From assembly GCA_023442465.1 (NCBI GenBank), contig JAEZZQ010000030.1, forward strand, positions 310,001-374,000: a DNA stretch of 64,000 bases, given 5' to 3'. Shown one piece after another: positions 57,617 through 64,000 of the stretch (its first letter is position 1; every line of letters starts with the position of its first letter). The position numbers were made by a program, and so were the translations under genes. Origin of the DNA: Bacillota bacterium (GTDB lineage: Bacteria; Bacillota; Clostridia; Lachnospirales; Lachnospiraceae). A model generated the notes under the pieces. The model saw only the letters and a list, made by a program, of their open reading frames with translations, had not been told where the DNA came from and made no database searches.

Positions 57617-58546
57617 ATGAAAAAGAAGATATTGATAATCGGAAGCTTGAATGTGGATATGGTGATTGAGATGAAGCGTATGCCTCTTGTAGGGGAGACG
57701 GTTCTTGGGACGGAGCTTACTTATGTTCCTGGCGGAAAAGGTGCTAATCAGGCGTGCGCGGCGGGGAGGCTGGGTGGAGATGTGATGATGCTCGGCTGCG
57801 TGGGAGAAGATGAATTCGGGGATATACAGAAGGATAGTCTTTCGGGAAATGGAGTGGATACCAGATGCTTTAAGAGAAGTAAGACGCAGAAGACGGGAAC
57901 GGCCAGTATATATGTGGACGAGAATGGGAGAAACAGTATTGTCGTAGTTGCAGGGGCGAATCGGGAATGCGATATTTCTTATTTGCAGGAAAATGACGAT
58001 GCGATAAGGGAGTGCGATTATGTTATTTTGCAGATGGAGATACCTCATGAAGCAATTTTCTATGCGGTAAAGCGGGCGAAGGAGCTGGGAAAGACGGTGA
58101 TATTGAATCCGGCACCGGCACCGGATTCGTTTCCTGATGAGGTTTTGGAGAAGCTTGATTATATTACGCCTAATGAGACGGAGCTTATGAAGCTATGCGG
58201 GCGAAGAGGGGAAACGGTAGAGGATTTTATAGAAGGTGCCAAGGCGCTCCTGCGAAAAGGAGTCAGAAATGTGCTGGTTACGTTGGGCGAGAGGGGGGCG
58301 CTTCTTGTGAATGAGGGCATGGCGGAGATATTTCCTACAAGGAAGGTGGTTCCCGTGGATACGACGGCAGCAGGCGATTGCTTTAATGGCGCTTTTGCGG
58401 TAGCTTTGGCGGAAGGGAAGGGGCAAAAGGAGGCGGTGGCTTTTGCCAATGCAGCTTCCTCCATTGCGGTGACGCGAAACGGAGCGCAGACCTCTATCCC
58501 CGGCAGGGCGGAAACGGATGAAGTGCTGAAAAGCATGAATATATAG
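57617..58546 (+). CDS. rbsK: ribokinase
   Basis: Ribokinase phosphorylates ribose (or a related sugar) at O5. The 309-residue PfkB-fold protein begins MKKKILIIGSLNVDMVIEM. It has the substrate motif YVPGGKGANQACAAGRLGG and the catalytic motif PVDTTAAGDCFNGAFA, where the Asp of AAGD is the base. AAGGAG precedes the ATG. No ribose transporter lies nearby. Confidence 0.92.
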   Translation: MKKKILIIGSLNVDMVIEMKRMPLVGETVLGTELTYVPGGKGANQACAAGRLGGDVMMLGCVGEDEFGDIQKDSLSGNGVDTRCFKRSKTQKTGTASIYVDENGRNSIVVVAGANRECDISYLQENDDAIRECDYVILQMEIPHEAIFYAVKRAKELGKTVILNPAPAPDSFPDEVLEKLDYITPNETELMKLCGRRGETVEDFIEGAKALLRKGVRNVLVTLGERGALLVNEGMAEIFPTRKVVPVDTTAAGDCFNGAFAVALAEGKGQKEAVAFANAASSIAVTRNGAQTSIPGRAETDEVLKSMNI

Positions 58547-58612
58547 GACGGATGAAGGAAGGCATGAGGAGGACCTCATGCTTTCTTTTAAATTAGGGAA
58601 ATGTTCTGCTCG

Positions 58613-58642
58613 TTGTTAGAAATAGGAAGAATGTGGTATAAT
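58613..58642 (+). promoter_or_regulatory. promoter of the LacI-ribokinase gene
   Basis: TTGTTA (58613-58618) and TATAAT (58637-58642), 18 bases apart, with TGG just before the -10 (extended form). The -35 overlaps a partial copy of the 38-bp repeat. Confidence 0.6.
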
Positions 58643-58678
58643 GTTTAATAAATTTTGCTTACGAAAGGGGAACCTTGT

Positions 58679-60631
58679 ATGAATATAAAAGACATTGCCA
58701 ACCTATGCGGTGTGTCGCCATCCACTGTATCCAAGATTTTGCACAATAAGGATGCGGACATCAGCGTGGAGACGAGAAAAAAAGTTTTGGAAATTATAAA
58801 GGAATATCAGTATGTTCCTTATTCCAAAGTGATAAACAGTGCGGCGCCTAAGACGAACATGATAGGTGTGCTTCTGTCCGAGAATACATATGGCGTACAG
58901 AATATACTTTACAGTATCGAAAAGGCGGCTTCGGAAAACGGCTATGGTGTAATGTTGTGCAATGCGGCTCAGGATGAAAGAAAAGCTGCAAAGTATTATC
59001 AAATATTTAATAATAAAGGTGTAGACGGCATTATCGCCATTTGTCAGGAAGCAGAAATGCCGGAAGGAATGAAGATACCCGTTGTGCGCATTCTGGATAA
59101 AAAGAGCGGAATAAAAAATGCTGCTGCGGATCTTTATTTCGATATGAAGGAGGCCGGTTATCTCGCAGTCAGCTACCTTCTGGAGATGGGGCATGAGAGA
59201 ATCGCATGCCTTTTGGAGAAGGATGAGGAGGACATAAGAGAGGGCTACAGGGAAGGATATAAGGAAAGGTTCGTTTCTCCGGATGAGGAATGGATTTTTA
59301 TGGGTACGGAGGAAGAAATCGAGAAGGAAGGAATTGCAAAGTGCCTGAAGCAGGATGTGACGGCGATTGTATGTTCCAGCGTAGAGACGGGAAATGCCGT
59401 TTATGAGAAAGTCAGGGAACGGGGAGATGGGATTCCGAATAAGATATCTGTTATCAGCACAAGAGATAGTGCTCTTGCAAAAAAGATATATCCGAAGCTG
59501 ACGGCCGTTCATGTGTCTGCGGAAGAAATTGGTGAGCGGGGAGTGAACGTCCTGATTCAAATGATGGAGGGAAGAAAGCCTGCCCACGAGTTTAAGGAGA
59601 AGATTTCGCAGCATATATGCGAAAGAAGCAGTGTTTCAGCCCCGCCAGGCCATGAGCGGGGAGGAAAGATCGTGGTGGTGGGAAGTATGAACATGGACTG
59701 CATGATCAGTGTAAGCCGTATTCCGACCGTGGGAGAGACCGTAAAGTCAGGGAATATCATATCCCTGCCCGGAGGGAAAGGGGCAAATCAGGCGGTAGGT
59801 GCCGGCAAGCTGGAGGGGCTTGTCTATATGATAGGAAGGCTTGGAAACGACAGCGACGGAAAAACGATTTATAACAGTCTGATAAACAGCGGGGTAAAAA
59901 CAGAGGGAATCGTCTTCGATGATTTCGTCCCTACGGGAAAGGCTTATGTTAATGTCGCCTCGGGCGGAGACAGTACCATCGTCATTTATCCCGGAGCAAA
60001 TGCCAAGCTGGATTGCGGTCAGATAAGACAATATGAGAGGTTGTTGGAAGGTGCTGCTTACTGTCTCTTAACCTCGGAGATTCCGGAAGAAACGGTAGAA
60101 TACACGATCGAAAAATGCAGGGAGAAGAAGGTTCCGGTCATACTGAAACCGTCCGCTGTGGAAAGGATGAAGGAAAGTCTGTTTCAGGCTGTCGATTACT
60201 TCATACCTAATGAAAAGGAGGCTCAGCTGCTGCTTCCCCAAGCATCATCCGTGGAGGAACGGGCAGATATTTTCATAAAAAAGGGTGTGAAGAATGTAAT
60301 CATAACCTTGGGACAAAAAGGCTGCTACTTAAAAAATGCAAAATACCGGGGTTTTGTTCCCACAGCAGGCTTTCATCCGGTGGACAGCACCGGAGCAGCG
60401 GACGCCTTCATCAGCGCTTTGGCGGTTTCCCTAAGCGAAGGCAATGAAATAAGGCAGGCCATCGGCTTTGCTTCCTATGCGGCAGGAATCAGCTCCACCA
60501 GACAAGGGGTACAGCCGGCTATGGTCGATAGAAGAGAACTTTCGCTGTATCAGGAAGAAATAGAAAGGCTTTGCGTGGATGCGCTTCCGGACAAGGAAGG
60601 GTGCAGATCAGGGAAAGACAAAGCAAATTAA
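58679..60631 (+). CDS. LacI regulator fused to a ribokinase domain
   Basis: A 650-residue fusion. Residues 1-60 are a LacI helix-turn-helix (MNIKDIANLCGVSPSTVSKIL), and about 60-325 a periplasmic-binding-like ligand domain (NMIGVLLSENTYGVQNIL). Residues about 335-630 form a complete PfkB kinase (KIVVVGSMNMDCMISV, SLPGGKGANQAVGAGKL, HPVDSTGAADAFISALA). The catalytic Asp is present although the loop reads GAAD instead of GAGD. It probably both binds and phosphorylates the sugar it senses, or uses the kinase fold as a second sensor. AAAGGGG precedes ATG 58679. Confidence 0.9.
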   Translation: MNIKDIANLCGVSPSTVSKILHNKDADISVETRKKVLEIIKEYQYVPYSKVINSAAPKTNMIGVLLSENTYGVQNILYSIEKAASENGYGVMLCNAAQDERKAAKYYQIFNNKGVDGIIAICQEAEMPEGMKIPVVRILDKKSGIKNAAADLYFDMKEAGYLAVSYLLEMGHERIACLLEKDEEDIREGYREGYKERFVSPDEEWIFMGTEEEIEKEGIAKCLKQDVTAIVCSSVETGNAVYEKVRERGDGIPNKISVISTRDSALAKKIYPKLTAVHVSAEEIGERGVNVLIQMMEGRKPAHEFKEKISQHICERSSVSAPPGHERGGKIVVVGSMNMDCMISVSRIPTVGETVKSGNIISLPGGKGANQAVGAGKLEGLVYMIGRLGNDSDGKTIYNSLINSGVKTEGIVFDDFVPTGKAYVNVASGGDSTIVIYPGANAKLDCGQIRQYERLLEGAAYCLLTSEIPEETVEYTIEKCREKKVPVILKPSAVERMKESLFQAVDYFIPNEKEAQLLLPQASSVEERADIFIKKGVKNVIITLGQKGCYLKNAKYRGFVPTAGFHPVDSTGAADAFISALAVSLSEGNEIRQAIGFASYAAGISSTRQGVQPAMVDRRELSLYQEEIERLCVDALPDKEGCRSGKDKAN

Positions 60632-60704
60632 GAAGTAGAAAAATATATGGATATAAAGTATAATGAATAAATGATGAAACGGGCAGGTACGAAAGGCTGA
60701 AAAA

Positions 60705-61565
60705 ATGGTTATAGAAAACTTATTCAAAGAAAAAAGACCGGTGCTGTCTTTTGAAATATTTCCTCCGAAAAAAGAAGCGGCGCTTCTTAGTATCGATGAG
60801 ACACTTTCTACGTTAGCGAAGCTGAATCCTGATTTTATCAGCGTGACCTTCGGAGCCGGAGGAAGCGGCGGTAAAAATAAGACCGTAGAGCTTGCGAAAA
60901 AAATAAAAGAAGAATACAAAATAGAGCCACTCGTACATTTAACGTGCATAAATCACAGCGAGGAGGAAATACGCATTCTTCTCAAGCAGCTTGAGGCGGC
61001 TCAGCTCAAGAATATACTGGCGCTTCGAGGTGACATCAATTCGGAGGTTCCTCCCAGGCACGATTTTAAATATGCAGGAGAGCTGGTAGCGTTCATTAAG
61101 AAACACGGAGATTTTCATGTGAGCGGAGCCTGCTACCCTGAGACTCATCTGGAGGCGGCAGATCCTATAAGCGATATACGCAATCTTAAGAAAAAGGTGG
61201 ATGCGGGAGCCGGACATCTGGTTTCGCAGTTGTTTTTTGATAATCAGGTTTTTTATGATTTCGTAGAGAAGGTACGGATTGCCGGAATCGATGCTCCGGT
61301 GGAAGCGGGCATTATGCCGGTGACGAACAAGGCGCAGATAGAGAAGATGGTGACCATGTGCGGAGCTTCTCTGCCCTCTAAGCTCCAAAAGATTTTAAAT
61401 AAGTACGGCGATAATAAGGAGGCCCTGTTCGATGCGGGAATGGCATATGCCATCGACCAGATTGTGGAGCTCCTTTCGAATGGAGTGGACGGCATACATA
61501 TTTTTACGATGAACAATCCGGTAGTGGCTCGTAGAATATGCGACGGAATTAAGAATCTGATTTAA
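60705..61565 (+). CDS. metF: methylenetetrahydrofolate reductase
   Basis: MetF reduces 5,10-methylene-THF to 5-methyl-THF for methionine synthesis or acetogenic carbon flow. The 286-residue TIM-barrel protein has LSFEIFPPKKE, FISVTFGAGGS, ALRGD and the C-terminal GVDGIHIFTMNNP. The key Glu of SFEIFPPK is present. AAAGG precedes the ATG. No other methionine genes are adjacent. Confidence 0.94.
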   Translation: MVIENLFKEKRPVLSFEIFPPKKEAALLSIDETLSTLAKLNPDFISVTFGAGGSGGKNKTVELAKKIKEEYKIEPLVHLTCINHSEEEIRILLKQLEAAQLKNILALRGDINSEVPPRHDFKYAGELVAFIKKHGDFHVSGACYPETHLEAADPISDIRNLKKKVDAGAGHLVSQLFFDNQVFYDFVEKVRIAGIDAPVEAGIMPVTNKAQIEKMVTMCGASLPSKLQKILNKYGDNKEALFDAGMAYAIDQIVELLSNGVDGIHIFTMNNPVVARRICDGIKNLI

Positions 61566-61586
61566 TGGAGAGGTGTATAATAATAT

Positions 61587-62306
61587 ATGGGCAAAGCAGC
61601 ACTTGTCAGCGGAGCGTCCCGCGGTATCGGCCGCGCAGCAGCAGAGAGTCTGGCAGAGGCAGGATACGATTTGTACCTGACATGCAGGCAGTCGGAAGAA
61701 GAACTGTCAGAACTGAAAGATAAGCTGGAAAAAAATTACCATATTCGTTGCGCGGCATATATATGTAATATGGGGAGTTATGAAGAGGTCAGCGACCTTT
61801 TTCGGAATATTCCCGATTTGGATGTATTAGTGAACAATGCAGGCATTTCTTATATCGGGCTTTTGTCGGAAATGGAGGTTTCCAAATGGCAGGAAATAAT
61901 AGATACCAATTTGAACTCCGTTTTTTATACCTGCAAGTTTGCGATTCCGCTTATGCTTAGGAAGAAGTCAGGAAGAATTATTAATATATCATCGGTATGG
62001 GGAAGCACAGGCGCTTCTATGGAGGTAGCTTATTCTGCCTCTAAGGGCGGAGTGAATAGCTTTACCAAGGCATTGGCAAAGGAACTGGCACCAAGCCATA
62101 TATGTGTGAATGCAGTGGCTTGTGGTGTAATTGATACGGATATGAACCGGAGCTTTGAAGAAGAGGAGCGCAGGGCACTTATAGAAGAAATACCGGCAGA
62201 TCGTTTCGGAAGGCCGGAGGAAGCAGCGAAACTCATCCTGCAGATCATCAATGCGCCTGAATATATGACGGGACAGATTATAACGATGGACGGCGGATGG
62301 TGCTGA
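61587..62306 (+). CDS. short-chain dehydrogenase/reductase
   Basis: The 239-residue SDR has the cofactor loop SGASRGIG, VLVNNAGIS, and the catalytic Ser and Tyr-x-x-x-Lys in NISSVWGS and AYSASKGG. The C-terminus TGQIITMDGGWC resembles FabG. It could be a 3-oxoacyl-ACP reductase, but no fatty-acid genes are near. It lies 21 bases after metF. Confidence 0.9.
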   Translation: MGKAALVSGASRGIGRAAAESLAEAGYDLYLTCRQSEEELSELKDKLEKNYHIRCAAYICNMGSYEEVSDLFRNIPDLDVLVNNAGISYIGLLSEMEVSKWQEIIDTNLNSVFYTCKFAIPLMLRKKSGRIINISSVWGSTGASMEVAYSASKGGVNSFTKALAKELAPSHICVNAVACGVIDTDMNRSFEEEERRALIEEIPADRFGRPEEAAKLILQIINAPEYMTGQIITMDGGWC

Positions 62307-62331
62307 ATTAAGAAAGAATAGAGGGATGGCT

Positions 62332-63312
62332 ATGTACGATTTAGTAATTATCGGATCAGGACCGGCAGGGCTGTCGGCGGCAATATATGCGAAGAGAGCA
62401 GGTCTCAAAACCTTGGTTTTGGAAAAGAGTACCATGAGCGGAGGGCAGGTGCTTACCACCTATGAGGTGGATAATTATCTGGGACTTCCGGGAATCAACG
62501 GCTTCGATTTGGGAATGAAGTTCAGAGAACATGCGGATAATATGGAGATTGAATTTGCAGAAGCGGAAGTGACGGGCGTTAAAAGTATCGATGCTCCGGG
62601 CTGCAACGAACATCCCATGCAGGATATGAAAGCAGCGAATATTGATTTGGACGCCTGCAGGAAGAAGCGTGTACATCGCATAAGTACCAGCCAGGGGGAT
62701 TACGAAACGAGAACGATTCTAATTGCTACCGGTGCCTCTCATTCTAAACTGGGAGTGCCGGGAGAAGAGGAGCTTGCGGGGATGGGCGTTTCCTATTGCG
62801 CTACCTGCGACGGTGCCTTTTTCAGAAACCGCACGGTGGCGGTAGTAGGCGGGGGCGACGTGGCGGTAGAAGATGCGATTTTCTTGGCGAGAACGAGCAA
62901 GAAGGTATATTTGATTCATAGAAGAAACGAGCTTCGGGCGGCTAACATCCTTCAGGAAAGCTTAAGCCGTCTTGATAATGTGGAAGTGATATGGGATACG
63001 GTAGTGGAGGAGATCAAGGGAGAGGATCAGGTACAGGGCCTTCTTCTGCGTGATCTGAAGACGGAGGAAAAAAAGGAGCTTGCGGTGGATGGTGTATTTA
63101 TTGCCGTAGGAATCCATCCCAATACGGAAAGCTTCGGGAATGTCGTGAAATGCGATGAGAGAGGATATATCGTCGCAGATGAGGACTGTGTTACGCATAC
63201 AGCCGGAATCTTTGCAGCGGGAGATGTCAGAACAAAGAAGCTCAGGCAGATTATCACAGCGGTAGCCGACGGCGCCAATGCGGTGACGAGCATTCAGAAT
63301 TATTTTCTGTAG
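62332..63312 (+). CDS. trxB: thioredoxin reductase
   Basis: This flavoprotein reduces thioredoxin with NADPH. The 326-residue protein has the FAD motif VIIGSGPAGLSAAIYAKRAG and the redox pair CATC in SYCATCDGAFF. The NADPH motif VVGGGDVAVEDAIFLA and the C-terminal FAAGDVRTKKLRQIITAVADGA follow. About 20 extra residues lie near residue 85-105 (SIDAPGCNEHPMQDMKAANI). ATG 62332 is better spaced from GAGGG than ATG 62326. Confidence 0.94.
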   Translation: MYDLVIIGSGPAGLSAAIYAKRAGLKTLVLEKSTMSGGQVLTTYEVDNYLGLPGINGFDLGMKFREHADNMEIEFAEAEVTGVKSIDAPGCNEHPMQDMKAANIDLDACRKKRVHRISTSQGDYETRTILIATGASHSKLGVPGEEELAGMGVSYCATCDGAFFRNRTVAVVGGGDVAVEDAIFLARTSKKVYLIHRRNELRAANILQESLSRLDNVEVIWDTVVEEIKGEDQVQGLLLRDLKTEEKKELAVDGVFIAVGIHPNTESFGNVVKCDERGYIVADEDCVTHTAGIFAAGDVRTKKLRQIITAVADGANAVTSIQNYFL

Positions 63313-63328
63313 AAAATGGAGTGAATCG

Positions 63329-64000
63329 ATGCATAAGATCAGCATTATTGTTCCGGTCTATAAAGTGGAAAAGTATCTGGAACGGTGTGTAAACAGTATA
63401 TTGGACCAGACCTATGAAAATATAGAAATTGTGCTTGTGAATGACGGTTCTCCCGACAATTCTCCATCTATGTGCGATCAATATGCCAAAGAGGATAAAC
63501 GGGTAAAAGTGATTCATAAGGAAAACGGCGGATTAGTTTCCGCTTGGCAGGCAGGAGTCAGGGCGAGTGAAGGCACGTATCTTTGCTTTGTGGATAGCGA
63601 TGATTGGGTTGAACCGGATATGATTTCAGAAATGTATGCCTTTCTTTCCGCTGGCAATGCCGAGGCCATGGAAATACCTTCTGATAAAAAAGAAATTATC
63701 TGCTGTAATTTTGTGATAGACCGATTTACGGGCGATGATATGAGTTCAGGGGAATACAAGGTAACAAAACATTATCACGAACTTAGGCCGGGAATATACG
63801 AAGGAAAGCAATTGGAAACAGACGTAAAAGATCAGCTGCTGGGACATGAAAACCGTATGGTTTCCATGTCCAGGTGCATGAAGCTTTTTTCCAGAAGATT
63901 GATAGAAGACAATATGAAATATTGTGATCCTGGTATAACGTTTGGAGAGGATGTTAATATCGTGCTGCCGGCGCTGTTAGACTGTGAACGTCTGGTTATT
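63329..64000 (+). CDS. family 2 glycosyltransferase (3' truncated)
   Basis: The frame runs off the window end, giving 224 residues. It begins MHKISIIVPVYKVEKYLERC, a GT-A fold start. It continues with VLVNDGSPDNS, the NGGLVSAWQAGVRAS segment and the DxD-like CFVDSDDWVEPDM that binds the nucleotide sugar. It would build a surface polysaccharide or glycolipid. GGAG precedes the ATG. Confidence 0.93.
   Translation, partial: MHKISIIVPVYKVEKYLERCVNSILDQTYENIEIVLVNDGSPDNSPSMCDQYAKEDKRVKVIHKENGGLVSAWQAGVRASEGTYLCFVDSDDWVEPDMISEMYAFLSAGNAEAMEIPSDKKEIICCNFVIDRFTGDDMSSGEYKVTKHYHELRPGIYEGKQLETDVKDQLLGHENRMVSMSRCMKLFSRRLIEDNMKYCDPGITFGEDVNIVLPALLDCERLVI

Noticed and set aside
1..64000. CRISPR arrays, rRNA or intact tRNA genes
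   Set aside because: No regularly spaced repeats of CRISPR type and no rRNA or tRNA sequences were recognised anywhere in the window.

Overview
The window reads as chromosome of a low-GC Gram-positive anaerobe of the class Clostridia, most likely a Lachnospiraceae member. This is an inference from gene order: a full S10-spc-alpha ribosomal superoperon with a small KOW protein between map and infA, an unusually long L17, and the ecfA1-ecfA2-ecfT-truA-rplM-rpsI block typical of that family. Shine-Dalgarno sites are strong (AGGAGG) and most genes lie on the plus strand.

Layout. 1-14.6 kb: end of the S10 operon, then spc and alpha operons (rplB to rplQ, with secY, adk, map, infA, rpmJ, rpoA). 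14.7-19.3 kb: four non-ribosomal genes (a GT-C-like membrane protein, a DUF4432 mutarotase-like protein, a TIM-barrel protein, and an M15 peptidase on the minus strand). 19.4-24.2 kb: energy-coupling-factor transporter, truA, rplM and rpsI. 24.2-33.6 kb: an accessory region with a type I holin-like toxin, a CD3324-family protein, a DUF1062 protein, an archaeal-type aspartyl-tRNA synthetase, an RsgA-like GTPase with two acetyltransferases, an AlkX/YcaQ-like glycosylase and a RidA protein. 33.8-45.3 kb: a TetR gene followed by a chemotaxis cluster (cheY, cheA, PAS-rich hybrid kinase, response regulator, cheW, mcp, cheR, cheB). 45.6-52.1 kb: acetyltransferases, an alpha/beta hydrolase, an XRE regulator, a second chemoreceptor, and a MarR-flavin reductase pair. 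52.1-64 kb: a Smr-less MutS2 paralogue, an acetyltransferase, a tRNA-dihydrouridine synthase, greA, ribokinase, a LacI-ribokinase fusion, metF, an SDR, trxB and a truncated family 2 glycosyltransferase.

The strongest unexplained signal is a set of five leader-peptide attenuators. Each has its own Shine-Dalgarno site, a short ORF of 8-16 codons, and mutually exclusive hairpins or an intrinsic terminator. They precede the CD3324, DUF1062, aspS2, rsgA-like and mutS2-like genes. The aspS2 leader ends in three consecutive Asp codons, which matches the synthetase it precedes. The CD3324 and DUF1062 leaders share a stop-codon hairpin and bury the downstream Shine-Dalgarno site. Three of the five targets (a tRNA synthetase, an RsgA-type GTPase, a MutS2-type ATPase) belong to families that act on translation, so I propose a dispersed regulon induced by ribosome stalling or translation-targeting antibiotics. 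The regulatory logic is inference.

The second signal is a family of very small mobile elements with GTTACTGTTCAC termini. Two copies are flanked by perfect 8-bp direct repeats (a 149-bp copy between mcp and cheR, and a 27-bp copy at 45.6 kb); a third is damaged. Third, tail fragments of infA and rpsM lie just downstream of the intact genes, as expected if these alleles were replaced by recombination.
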